Part shown: positions 17,123 through 25,299 of the stretch, one piece after another
Position numbering within the stretch: the first letter of the stretch is position 1
Layout: every line of letters starts with the position of its first letter
NCBI RefSeq assembly: GCF_014697075.1
Contig: NZ_JACJRE010000002.1
Location: forward strand, 1 to 64,000
Direction of reading: 5' to 3'
DNA: 64,000 nucleotides
Source of the DNA: Tolypothrix sp. FACHB-123
GTDB taxonomy: Bacteria; Cyanobacteriota; Cyanobacteriia; Cyanobacteriales; Nostocaceae
Position numbers and translations under genes: made by a program
The notes under the pieces: generated by a model
What the model was told of the DNA's origin: nothing
What the model saw: the letters and a program-made list of their open reading frames with translations, nothing else
Databases searched by the model: none

Positions 17123-18040
17123 CTAACTTTTAGCAAAACGTCGAACAGCAAATAAACTGCCCATTAATCCTACAGTTGCACCAAAGCTTAAGAGAATCAA
17201 GGGTAATAGTAAAATTTGCATGGGTGTGAGTTGTAAACCCTTGCTAATAAATTGAATAAACTCCGGTTGGTTGGACAGGAGGTTGTTAATAAACTGTTGA
17301 GTGAGGCTAATAAAAGCCCAAGCGATCGCGCCGCCAATTAAGCCAAATGTTACACCTTGAAAAATAAACGGCAAGTAAATCCACGCAGTAGTTGCGCCAA
17401 CTAATTGCATAATTTCAATTTCTTGCCGACGCGCCATAACTATCAGGCGGATTGTAATGCTGGTGACAGCGATCGCAGTTAATGTGAGAATAACCGTAAT
17501 TGTCAAGCTAATCCAGTTTAAACCTTTGTGTAGCTGGGCTACCCGTTGCACTACTTCGTCAACATACTGGACTGTACTAACTCCCGGTAACTTAGCCAAC
17601 TGGGTTGCTAAATTGGGCACGGCTTGAGAATTACGTGCTTTTACCTTGATTTCATCAACTAGGGGATTTTCTCCTAGCTGTTCGTTAGCACCTTCAATAT
17701 CAGAAATTCTCAGTTCGCTAACTAACTTACTCCAAGCTTGGTCTTTGGTAATGGTTTTAGTTTCTACCACCTCTGACATATCTGTGATTAGTGGTTCAAG
17801 GGTGACAGATGATACCCCAGAATCAAGATAAACTGATACTTCCAATTGGCTGCCAAACTGATAAAGTAGTTGTTCTAATTGCCAGGAAGTTTGTAAACTC
17901 ATACCAAATAAAAATAGTAATACCGTGACAGTACTCACAGCAGCCCAATTCATCCAACCACCGCGCAGCAAGCCGAGGAAAGTTTCTTTGAGCAGATAGT
18001 CAAATTTCGTGAAAAATTTCAACACAGAATTTTTGGTCAA
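17123..18040 (-). CDS. ftsX: Cell division protein FtsX
   Basis: A 305-residue inner-membrane protein of the FtsEX complex, which links the divisome to peptidoglycan hydrolases. Topology is typical: one helix at about 32-50, a large periplasmic domain (about 55-170), then three helices (about 178-205, 222-250 and 275-300) with the conserved RRQEIEIMQLVGAT loop. No ATG is available. The start is probably TTG at 18040 or a GTG five codons later, reading just before LKFFTKFDYLLKE. The partner ftsE is not adjacent, which is common in cyanobacteria. Confidence 0.88.
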   Translation of the reverse strand: MTKNSVLKFFTKFDYLLKETFLGLLRGGWMNWAAVSTVTVLLFLFGMSLQTSWQLEQLLYQFGSQLEVSVYLDSGVSSVTLEPLITDMSEVVETKTITKDQAWSKLVSELRISDIEGANEQLGENPLVDEIKVKARNSQAVPNLATQLAKLPGVSTVQYVDEVVQRVAQLHKGLNWISLTITVILTLTAIAVTSITIRLIVMARRQEIEIMQLVGATTAWIYLPFIFQGVTFGLIGGAIAWAFISLTQQFINNLLSNQPEFIQFISKGLQLTPMQILLLPLILLSFGATVGLMGSLFAVRRFAKS

Positions 18041-18042
18041 TA

Positions 18043-18150
18043 ATTATTTGTCATTTGTCATTTGTCATTTGTCATTTGTCAAGAAGTTAATTATCATTTC
18101 TTGTGTCTTAGCCCCTAATCCCTAATCTCTAGCCCCTAGTCCCTAGCCGA
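18043..18150. repeat. STRR cluster (TCATTTG and CTAGCCC heptamers)
   Basis: Four tandem TCATTTG units near 18049-18080 are followed by CCTAATC and CTAGCCC units at about 18112-18148. It lies between the divergent ftsX and def. Confidence 0.75.
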
Positions 18151-18201
18151 TTGATAGAATTAAACTAGTAGGAATTTTCACAATCTAGCCCATAAGGAAT
18201 C

Positions 18202-18765
18202 ATGCCCTCCGAAATTGCTGTCGAGAAAAAAAAGTTAAAAAACCCTCCTTTGGAACTTCACTATTTAGGCGATCGCGTTCTTCGTCAACCAGCAAAGCGC
18301 ATCACCAAAATAGATGATGAACTGCGCCAGTTGGTACGCGAAATGCTGCAAACCATGTACAGCAAAGATGGGATTGGTTTGGCTGCACCCCAAGTAGGAG
18401 TTCATAAACAATTAATTGTTATTGACTTAGAACCAGATAATCCAGCTAATCCACCCCTGGTATTGATTAACCCCACAATTAAACAGGTGAGCAAAGAAAT
18501 CTGCGTTGCTCAAGAAGGCTGTTTGAGCATCCCCAATGTTTACCTAGATGTCAAGCGCCCTGAGGTGGTGGAAATTTCCTATAAAGATGAAAATGGCCGA
18601 CCTAAGACATTAAAGGCTAATGATTTACTCGCACGCTGTATTCAGCATGAAATGGATCACCTCAATGGCGTGGTCTTTGTAGACCGCGTGGATAATTCCT
18701 TGACTTTGGCACAGGAACTATCTAAAAATGGCTTCTCGTATCAAGCGGTGAAACCTGTAGCATAG
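18202..18765 (+). CDS. def: Peptide deformylase
   Basis: A 187-residue metalloenzyme that removes the formyl group from nascent N-termini. All three family motifs are present: GIGLAAPQVGV (motif I), EGCLSIPN with the Cys metal ligand (motif II) and QHEMDHLNG, the HExxH pair of His ligands (motif III). The start ATG gives a basic extension of about 20 residues before LELHYLGDRVLRQPA, common in cyanobacterial copies. A small two-helix membrane protein gene follows 11 bases downstream, probably on the same transcript. Confidence 0.95.
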   Translation: MPSEIAVEKKKLKNPPLELHYLGDRVLRQPAKRITKIDDELRQLVREMLQTMYSKDGIGLAAPQVGVHKQLIVIDLEPDNPANPPLVLINPTIKQVSKEICVAQEGCLSIPNVYLDVKRPEVVEISYKDENGRPKTLKANDLLARCIQHEMDHLNGVVFVDRVDNSLTLAQELSKNGFSYQAVKPVA

Positions 18766-18776
18766 GGTGTGTAGTA

Positions 18777-18980
18777 GTGTATTTAACTCCGAAAAGCGGT
18801 TTATTTTTGGCTGGGTCTTGTGTAAGTGCGATCGCGGCTGTCGGTTCTATTTTTGAACTCAGTTACGGACAACCAGATTTTGGTGTCACAGCCACGACAA
18901 TTATCCTTGTATTAAGCATTCCCCTCACAGGATTATTTTTCTTTGCCGCAGTGAGGGACGCAAAGGATAACATTAAATAA
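18777..18980 (+). CDS. Small two-helix membrane protein
   Basis: A 67-residue protein with two predicted transmembrane helices: about 8-28 (GLFLAGSCVSAIAAVGSIFEL) and 38-58 (TATTIILVLSIPLTGLFFFAAV). It ends with the charged tail RDAKDNIK. The start is a GTG at 18777, 11 bases after def, and close packing suggests co-transcription. I recognise it only as a cyanobacterial small membrane protein of unknown role. Confidence 0.6.
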   Translation: MYLTPKSGLFLAGSCVSAIAAVGSIFELSYGQPDFGVTATTIILVLSIPLTGLFFFAAVRDAKDNIK

Positions 18981-19330
18981 GCATCAGGTACATAAAAAGG
19001 TAAAGGGATGGACGAGCGATCGCAAAATTCATCCTTTTGCCTTTTATTTTTCTGCACTCATGGATGTTCGTGAAGAGGAAAAGGGGCAAAATAGGCAGGG
19101 AGCAGGGGGTAGGGAGCAGGGGGATAAATAAATACTCAATGCCAAATGACGCCAGTTGCTACAACGGAGGTTACTTCCCCAATGCCCAATGCCCAATGCC
19201 CAATGCCCCATGCCCATCTGGGAGATTTGCTATACTTTTCGGGAAAATCTTCAATCCTTGGGATGTTTATTTTACAATAAATTCGTACATTTGTACCATA
19301 TTAGGTTTAGGTGGTCAATTAAGAGAAGAT
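18981..19330. other. Gene-free repeat region upstream of the 19331 gene
   Basis: Contains GGGAGCAGGG runs (about 19097-19125), the ACGCCAGTTG fragment of a dispersed repeat (about 19149) and CCCAATG heptamers (about 19178-19215). The frame running through them into the next gene encodes PNAQCP-type repeat peptide and should not be counted as protein. Confidence 0.5.
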
Positions 19331-20209
19331 ATGGCTAGAGCAATCGAGAGAATTGATCGGGATATTGCATCGCTGAAAGAAGCGATAAAAGCGATCGCAG
19401 CAGAACTACAAAAAGCTTACGCTATTTATTTCACCCTTTTAGGTCAATCTGTGCGCCAGCAGTTGATTCTGGCAACTTACCACCTGTGTACTCAAGGGTA
19501 TCCCGAAAAATTCCTGAGTTTGTCATTAAATCAACGGCAACATTTGCAGCAAGCCATCCGCAAGATGGGTAAACAAACAGCCGAGCATTTACTGACTATT
19601 ATTAGTAGCGATAATGGTAGTGATACTAATGATATTAGTAGTGAACCAGAGCAGCAGCCAGTAAGCGAGGAAGATGAGGGGGAAGTGGAAGATGAAGTTG
19701 ATGAAGAGAATGAAAACACTTTAAAATCCCCACTTTCAGTTTTAAAACTCGCTGACTCTTCTAACCCAATGGAATTATTAGCATGGCAACAGAGCGTAGA
19801 GAAGTTAACACACCACACAATCAGAAAACTCTCTCATGATGTTAATGCTGTGTTACAACAAGTCAGTATTTTACCCAAAAAGATACCAGAACCAATTTTA
19901 GAAGTAGCTGCGGCGGCATCAGAAGCATCTGCCGAAGTTATGCCAGGCCCACCTAATCTATTAAACGTGGTGATTGAAATTGAAAATGAACAGGATGCAG
20001 AAGAACCAAACCTGACAAAAGTCATGGCGATAAACCTCCGACTAGGAGAAATTGAATTTGCCGATCCGAAACTTTCCTCAGCTCGCAAACAGATACGCAA
20101 CACCCTGCTGCAATTAAACAAACTAGGACAAGACTATCAAAGAAAGCATCGCGAACGCACCATAGCCGAAGCCGAAGCAGCTTGGCGGGCGATTTGGAAT
20201 GATGAATAA
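19331..20209 (+). CDS. Conserved cyanobacterial hypothetical protein
   Basis: A 292-residue soluble protein starting MARAIERIDRDIASLKEAI. The ATG at 19331 is preceded by AAGAGAAG. An earlier in-frame start would translate intergenic repeats. The N-terminal half is helical and probably coiled-coil (about 1-100, with LGQSVRQQLILATYHLC). A central acidic linker (about 105-140, rich in Glu/Asp/Ser) follows, then a helical C-terminal half ending RKHRERTIAEAEAAWRAIW. It lies just upstream of recG on the same strand, separated by heptamer repeats. The function is unknown to me, and the helical-acidic-helical layout suggests a scaffold or regulator. Confidence 0.65.
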   Translation: MARAIERIDRDIASLKEAIKAIAAELQKAYAIYFTLLGQSVRQQLILATYHLCTQGYPEKFLSLSLNQRQHLQQAIRKMGKQTAEHLLTIISSDNGSDTNDISSEPEQQPVSEEDEGEVEDEVDEENENTLKSPLSVLKLADSSNPMELLAWQQSVEKLTHHTIRKLSHDVNAVLQQVSILPKKIPEPILEVAAAASEASAEVMPGPPNLLNVVIEIENEQDAEEPNLTKVMAINLRLGEIEFADPKLSSARKQIRNTLLQLNKLGQDYQRKHRERTIAEAEAAWRAIWNDE

Positions 20210-20314
20210 TTAGTCATTTGTCATTTGTCATTTGTGAATAGCTAGTGACTAATGCCCAATGCCCCATGCCCAATGCCCAATGCCCAATGCCCAATGCCCA
20301 ATGCCCAATGCCCC
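20210..20314 (+). repeat. STRR block (TCATTTG, AATGCCC) ending at the recG start codon
   Basis: Three TCATTTG units are followed by about eleven AATGCCC/ATGCCCC heptamers from roughly 20250 to 20314, ending exactly before the ATG at 20315. Because the unit contains ATG, every third copy offers an in-frame upstream ATG encoding PNAQCP peptide. Confidence 0.85.
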
Positions 20315-22804
20315 ATGACTACTGACAAACCAGATTGGATTAGATTGCAAAAAGCCTTGGCTGTAGAAGCGGAAAGCGGTTTTACAGATTTGATGGGTAG
20401 GCAATATCGCTTTAGTGAATTTCTCAGTCTAACTCTGGGGAAATTTCCTATGGGTTTACCCGCAATTGAACGCCGTCGCTGGCAAGAATTGGCGGTGCAA
20501 TTTGCGAAATATCCCGATTTGGGTTTGGAAGAAAGGCAGCATTTAGTCGCGGAAACTCGCAGGTATTTGTATCAATTACAGCAGGATGATGGCAAGCCGC
20601 CAGAAAAAACTGGGGTAGCGGAGTCACAACCAAGAAATTATCAATCGAAAAATCAAATTGCCACGACGCCGATTGTGGCTGAAGTGAGTCGGAGACTTGC
20701 GCCCAAAATTGACCAAAAACTCAGCGATTTACCAGAAATTGGTATTAGAAAAGCTGACAATTTGGCGCGTCTGGGTTTGTATACTGTGCGTGACTTACTT
20801 TATTATTATCCCCGCGACCATATTGACTATGCGCGTCAGGTAAATATCCGCGAGTTACAGGCGGGTGAGACGGTGACGATAGTTGCTACCGTGAAGCGCT
20901 GTAACTGTTTTACTAGTCCGAAAAATCAGAAATTATCGATTTTAGAACTGGTACTGAAGGATAACACCGGACAAATCAAAGTTAGTCGGTTCTCTGCGGG
21001 TACGCGCTTTACTAGTCGCGGTTGGCAAGAAAGTTTAAAACGCCGCTATCCTGTGGGTGCTGTGCTTGCAGCTTGTGGGTTGGTGAAGGAAAGTAGATAT
21101 GGCTTGACGCTGGATAACCCAGAATTAGAAGTATTAGCAAATCCCGGAGATGCGATTGATTCTTTGACTATCGGTCGAATCGTGCCGATTTACGCTTTAA
21201 CTGAAGGTATTGCGGCGAATATGGTGCGACAGGCAGTAATATCGGCTTTACCTGCGGCGGCGAATCTTAAAGATCCTTTACCTAGTGGGTTGAGGGAAAA
21301 GTATGGGTTGATGGAATTGAAAGATGCGATCGCTAATATTCACTTTCCCCCAGATAGCGATCGCTTGCAAGTCGCCCGTCGTCGTCTAGTTTTTGATGAA
21401 TTTTTCTATTTGCAATTAAGTTTACTGCAACGACAATATCAAGCAAGGCAAGTTCAAACTAGTGCTATTCTCGCTCCCAAAGGGCAATTATTAGAAAAAT
21501 TCTACGAAATACTCCCATTTAAACTCACTGGCGCACAGCAGCGAGTCATTAACGATATTCTCAAAGATTTACAAGAAACTACACCCATGAATCGCTTAGT
21601 GCAAGGCGATGTGGGTTCCGGTAAAACTGTGGTAGCTGTGGTGGCTATTTTAGCGGCGATTCAATCAGGTTACCAAGCTGCGTTGATGGCTCCGACTGAA
21701 GTTTTAGCAGAACAGCATTATCGTAAGTTAGTCAGTTGGTTTAACTTGCTGCATTTACCAGTAGAATTACTGACAGGTTCCACAAAAACAGTTAAACGGA
21801 GACAAATTCATGCCCAACTAGAAACGGGAGAATTACCTTTATTAGTTGGCACTCACGCCTTAATTCAAGACCCCGTAAACTTTCGCCAATTGGGGTTAGC
21901 GGTGATTGACGAACAACATCGCTTTGGGGTGCAGCAACGGGCGCGTTTGCAGCAAAAAGGCGAACAACCCCATGTATTAACTATGACAGCCACCCCCATT
22001 CCCCGGACATTGGCATTAACCATACATGGGGATATGAATGTCAGTCAAATTGATGAGTTACCACCAGGGAGACAAAAGATACAAACTACCATGCTCACAG
22101 GTCAACAGCGCAGCCATGCTTACGACTTGATGCGGCGAGAAATTGTCCAAGGAAGACAGGTGTATGTAATTTTACCTTTGGTGGAAGAATCAGAAAAGCT
22201 AGATTTGCGTTCAGCTGTTGAGGAACATCAAAAGCTACAGGAAAGCGTGTTTCCAGAGTTTCAAGTCGGTTTGCTACATGGACGCATGACTTCCGCCGAG
22301 AAAGACGAAGCAATTACCAAATTCCGCGATAACAAAACCCAAATTTTAGTATCTACCACCGTTGTAGAAGTCGGCGTAGACGTACCCAATGCTACAGTCA
22401 TGCTCATTGAAAACGCGGAAAGATTTGGTTTATCACAACTGCACCAACTTCGCGGACGGGTGGGAAGGGGTGCAGCGCAGTCCTATTGTTTATTAATGAG
22501 TAGTTCTCGAAGTCCCGACGCGCAACAAAGATTGAAAGTGATGGAACAATCCCAAGATGGATTTTTTATCTCAGAAATGGATATGCGTTTTCGCGGCCCT
22601 GGGGAAGTCTTGGGAACTCGCCAATCAGGTGTGCCGGATTTTACCTTAGCAAGTTTGGTGGAAGATGAGGAAGTTTTGCTGTTAGCACGTCAAGCAGCAG
22701 AGAAAGTTATTGAGATGGATGCAACTTTAGAACGTTGGATTTTGATGAAGGAAGAATTGAAGTATCGCTATGAGAGATTGATGGGTGGGGCGATTATGAC
22801 GTAA
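20315..22804 (+). CDS. recG: ATP-dependent DNA helicase RecG
   Basis: An 829-residue SF2 helicase that remodels stalled replication forks and Holliday junctions. After a cyanobacterial N-terminal extension (about 1-130), the OB/wedge domain begins near LSDLPEIGIRKADNLARLGLYTVRDLLYYYP. Helicase motifs are visible: QGDVGSGKT (Walker A), VIDEQHRFG (DEQH motif II), TMTATPIPRTLA (motif III), then VSTTVVEVGVDVPNATVM and QLHQLRGRVGRG (motifs V and VI). The start MTTDKPDW is preferred over an upstream ATG at 20252 whose 21 codons are pure heptamer repeat. Confidence 0.95.
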   Translation: MTTDKPDWIRLQKALAVEAESGFTDLMGRQYRFSEFLSLTLGKFPMGLPAIERRRWQELAVQFAKYPDLGLEERQHLVAETRRYLYQLQQDDGKPPEKTGVAESQPRNYQSKNQIATTPIVAEVSRRLAPKIDQKLSDLPEIGIRKADNLARLGLYTVRDLLYYYPRDHIDYARQVNIRELQAGETVTIVATVKRCNCFTSPKNQKLSILELVLKDNTGQIKVSRFSAGTRFTSRGWQESLKRRYPVGAVLAACGLVKESRYGLTLDNPELEVLANPGDAIDSLTIGRIVPIYALTEGIAANMVRQAVISALPAAANLKDPLPSGLREKYGLMELKDAIANIHFPPDSDRLQVARRRLVFDEFFYLQLSLLQRQYQARQVQTSAILAPKGQLLEKFYEILPFKLTGAQQRVINDILKDLQETTPMNRLVQGDVGSGKTVVAVVAILAAIQSGYQAALMAPTEVLAEQHYRKLVSWFNLLHLPVELLTGSTKTVKRRQIHAQLETGELPLLVGTHALIQDPVNFRQLGLAVIDEQHRFGVQQRARLQQKGEQPHVLTMTATPIPRTLALTIHGDMNVSQIDELPPGRQKIQTTMLTGQQRSHAYDLMRREIVQGRQVYVILPLVEESEKLDLRSAVEEHQKLQESVFPEFQVGLLHGRMTSAEKDEAITKFRDNKTQILVSTTVVEVGVDVPNATVMLIENAERFGLSQLHQLRGRVGRGAAQSYCLLMSSSRSPDAQQRLKVMEQSQDGFFISEMDMRFRGPGEVLGTRQSGVPDFTLASLVEDEEVLLLARQAAEKVIEMDATLERWILMKEELKYRYERLMGGAIMT

Positions 22805-22815
22805 ATTTGTCACTA

Positions 22816-23940
22816 TTAACTCAATTGACGGCGGAATTGGTTGATACTGATAGATAAGAGTAAGGTAGCAAAGAGAAAAAGTGCGATCGCATTCCACCAC
22901 AGTACCTCTAAACCCACACCTTTGAGCAAAATTCCCCGTACAATCTCGATATAATGGCGTAACGGATCTAGTAGAGACAAGTACTTAAAGAATTCCGGCA
23001 TACTTTCTATAGGTGAGATAGCACCAGAAAGTTGAATCAACGGTAAATTGATAAAAAACGATGTCAGCACAACTTGCTGTTGAGTACGGCAAATTGTCGC
23101 CAGCATAATTCCAATACCGATACCAACAAATAAATACAGTCCTGATAAACTTAAAAACAATAGCGCATTTCCGCGAAAAGGGACGCTAAATACTAATCTG
23201 CCGATACTTAAAGCTAAAATTACATCACCCATCAGCAATATAAATAAAGGCACAATTTTCGCCAGTAAAATTTCCCAAGCTTCGGCGGGAGTCATTAATA
23301 ATTGTTCGAGAGTTCCAGTATCCTTTTCGCGAACTACTGTGACAGAAGAAACCAAAGAACTAATCAGCGTTAAAACTAAACCTAAAACGCCGGGGATGAA
23401 AAACCAACTGCTGCGTAATCCTGGATTATATAGGAAAGTCGTCTGCGGATTAATTAACGGCGGGGCTTGATTAGAGGAGAGACGGCGGCTAAATTGATTA
23501 ATCATTTGATTGAGATAACCTTGAGCAATTCCCGCCGTATTTGCATCGACTGCATCAATTAAAATCTGTACCTCACCAGATTTATCTTCAGCTAAATTGC
23601 GTTTAAAATCTGGGGGGATGATTAAACCGGCTGTGATTTTACCTTGGCGTACCTCTTCACCTAAATCTTGGGGACTAAATAAATATTTTTCTAAAGTAAA
23701 TACCTTATTGACTGTTAAGACAGAAACTAATTCTCGGCTTTCATAGGTATTGGCATAATCGACCACGCCTAACTTGAGATAATGGACATCAGGATTAAGT
23801 GCAAAGCCATAAAGCAGCATTTGCACTGTGGGAGGAATGATTAATAAAACTAAAGTCTCTCGACTCCGTAAGATTTGGCGAAATTCCTTAATCGCCAAAC
23901 TCCAGAATCGACTATTCAAGAGATTTTGAATAAATTTCAT
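22816..23940 (-). CDS. ABC-2 type transporter permease
   Basis: A 374-residue permease of the YbhR/YbhS class. It has an N-terminal helix (LVLLIIPPTVQMLLYGFAL, about 32-50), a large extracytoplasmic loop (about 55-175), then five helices. The conserved VREKDTGTLEQLLMTP motif before helix three is diagnostic of drug/lipid-type ABC-2 permeases. The start is the ATG at 23940 (MKFIQNLLNSRFW). No ATP-binding or HlyD-like partner lies within the window near it, so the transporter partner must be elsewhere. It converges on recG with only 11 bases between the stops. Confidence 0.82.
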   Translation of the reverse strand: MKFIQNLLNSRFWSLAIKEFRQILRSRETLVLLIIPPTVQMLLYGFALNPDVHYLKLGVVDYANTYESRELVSVLTVNKVFTLEKYLFSPQDLGEEVRQGKITAGLIIPPDFKRNLAEDKSGEVQILIDAVDANTAGIAQGYLNQMINQFSRRLSSNQAPPLINPQTTFLYNPGLRSSWFFIPGVLGLVLTLISSLVSSVTVVREKDTGTLEQLLMTPAEAWEILLAKIVPLFILLMGDVILALSIGRLVFSVPFRGNALLFLSLSGLYLFVGIGIGIMLATICRTQQQVVLTSFFINLPLIQLSGAISPIESMPEFFKYLSLLDPLRHYIEIVRGILLKGVGLEVLWWNAIALFLFATLLLSISINQFRRQLS

Positions 23941-23986
23941 AGCTATTACTTTGATGGTAAACAGATCCCCCGCATTCCTCACAAAC

Positions 23987-24051
23987 TGTAGGGGCGGGTT
24001 TACAGATATGATTCAATCATCCACGAATATTTGGCTAAACCCGCCCCTACA
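23987..24051. repeat. GTAGGGGCGGGTTTA inverted repeat, copy 2
   Basis: TGTAGGGGCGGGTTTA at 23987-24002 and its complement TAAACCCGCCCCTACA at 24036-24051 pair perfectly over 16 bp. It lies upstream of the ABC-2 permease. Confidence 0.75.
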
Positions 24052-24122
24052 ACTCCTACTTCTCAATGCGGATACAAATAATTCTCTGGCTTACCCGACA
24101 TAACGCCCGCAGGCTCAAAGCC

Positions 24123-24374
24123 GCAACTTCGAGGATAAAAGGTGCAACTTCGAGGATAAAAGGCTCATCATTGAGGTTCAGAGGCTCATCGCTGAGGTTC
24201 AGAGGCTCATCGTTGAGCTTCAGAGAGTCATCGTTGAGGATAAAAGGCTCATCGTTGAGGATAAAAAGCTCATCGCTGAGGCTAAAAGGCTCATCATTGA
24301 GCTTCAGAGAGTCATCGTTGAGGTTCAGAGGCTCATCATTGAGGATAAAAAGCTCATCGTTGGAGATAAAAGGC
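24123..24374. repeat. Array of twelve 21-bp units
   Basis: Twelve consecutive 21-base units occupy the interval exactly. Most begin TCATCGTTGAGG or TCATCATTGAGG and end in either ATAAAAGGC or TTCAGAGGC, so two unit versions are mixed. The plus strand has an open frame of heptapeptides like GSSLRFR through the array, but no start signal, family or codon bias supports a protein. There are no spacers, so it is not a CRISPR. Confidence 0.85.
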
Positions 24375-24404
24375 TTACCTTTAAAATCCCCGCTTGGCTG
24401 CTAA

Positions 24405-24530
24405 CCCGCCTGGGAATGAATTCCCAGTCTAATAAATCAAGTCTACTGAAGTAGACTTAACTACATAATTCAGTCCACTTGAGTGGACTTACCCTATTAG
24501 CCCGGAACTTCAGTTCTGGGCGGAATGACG
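24405..24530. repeat. Two-hairpin dispersed repeat, copy 1
   Basis: Successive short hairpins: GGGAATGAATTCCC, AAGTCTACTGAAGTAGACTT, AGTCCACTTGAGTGGACTT and GCCCGGAACTTCAGTTCTGGGC. The last two resemble the pair of hairpins at 43073-43139 and 62286-62342. Confidence 0.6.
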
Positions 24531-24636
24531 GTTAGGGCGATACTTTGACTGTGACAAAAATGTGGGTAAGCTATTCTGCTTTTAAGTTGTACAATCCATC
24601 GTGAAGGCTGTTGACCGTGCCGCACTGAAGTTGACA

Positions 24637-24699
24637 GTAGGGGAGGGTTCACCGATATCCGCGTTGAGCAACAAAGATCTAAATAAACCCGCCCCTACA
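24637..24699. repeat. GTAGGGGCGGGTTTA inverted repeat, copy 3
   Basis: GTAGGGGAGGGTTCA and TAAACCCGCCCCTAC form imperfect ends about 30 bases apart, a degenerate copy of the family at 4191 and 23987. Confidence 0.65.
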
Positions 24700-24764
24700 C
24701 CCGTTCGTACAACTGGCAATGTGGATATAGACACAACAGAAAAATTCATTTACAGGAAAGCCTA

Positions 24765-24929
24765 ATGGAACGCTCGAAAATAATTGCCATTCTTACAGGT
24801 GCGATATCGATTATTTTAGCGATCGCCTACCTGATCATAGTTCAAATCCTCGACTACCGCGACATGAAACCCGCCCCCATTAGCGAACTCAACCAACCAC
24901 CAGCAATTGTGGCTACTAGTTGGTACTAA
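24765..24929 (+). CDS. Small single-helix membrane protein, 54 residues
   Basis: A short gene encoding one transmembrane helix (about 5-28, IIAILTGAISIILAIAYLII) followed by VQILDYRDMKPAPISELNQPP. The layout of one helix followed by a conserved (D/F)xRxMKPAP segment is one I associate with small cyanobacterial proteins of unknown function. The ATG is preceded by AGGAAAG. The unit ends with a clear terminator at 24973-24992 plus a T-run. It lies immediately before the CO2-uptake cluster on the same strand but is separated from it by that terminator. Confidence 0.65.
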   Translation: MERSKIIAILTGAISIILAIAYLIIVQILDYRDMKPAPISELNQPPAIVATSWY

Positions 24930-24972
24930 AAATCCGTTTCTTTCCTCTTCCTAAGGATATAAACATTGATCG

Positions 24973-24996
24973 AGACGCAATTAAATGCGTCTTTTG
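24973..24996 (+). terminator. Hairpin terminator after the 54-residue gene
   Basis: AGACGCA-ATTAAA-TGCGTCT followed by TTTTG. It is a variant of the palindrome at 17063-17082, used here as a terminator. Confidence 0.6.
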
Positions 24997-25026
24997 TCAT
25001 TTATGTCAATTGAAATTATTAATGAT

Positions 25027-25083
25027 AACTATTGATTTGTTGCCTAAATTATCCATAGATAAAAATCAATAGTTGTTATTGAT
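25027..25083 (+). promoter_or_regulatory. Candidate NdhR/CcmR (LysR-type) operator before ndhF3
   Basis: ATCAATAGTTGTTATTGAT at 25065-25083 is a dyad of ATCAAT/ATTGAT. A second arm, AACTATTGATTT at 25027-25038, pairs with AAATCAATAGTT at 25063-25074. NdhR/CcmR sites on ndhF3 operons use TCAAT/ATTGA half-sites, so this is the likely carbon-responsive control region 220 bases before ndhF3. The spacing differs from the published consensus. The rest of 24997-25299 shows no gene. Confidence 0.5.
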
Positions 25084-25299
25084 TAATTAAATAAAGTCCA
25101 CCTATAAGAATTAATTAGAGGACTTATCGATCATTTATTTATTTGAAGTATTTCCTTTTTGCCATAGATAAAGGTAAGCTATTTCTAACAAAATTAAGCA
25201 AAAATAAAATTAAAGTATTGGTGATAGCTGGGTTGGTGGGGATCAAAGCTATTTGATTCTTAACCCCAGAGTTGTGCTGGATGTTATAGAGGTAAGTTC

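Noticed and set aside
19037..19330. N-terminal extension of the 292-residue protein
   Set aside because: It translates heptamer repeats (PNAQCP peptides). A better ATG with ribosome site exists at 19331.
22816..23940. ABC-2 permease as exporter of the leader peptides
   Set aside because: It is about 14 kb away, lacks a C39 peptidase domain and belongs to the YbhS-type drug/lipid class.
24066..24404. Open frame of 112 codons with GSSLRFR-type heptapeptides
   Set aside because: The frame is a by-product of a 21-base tandem array whose period is a multiple of three. There is no ribosome site, known family or normal composition.
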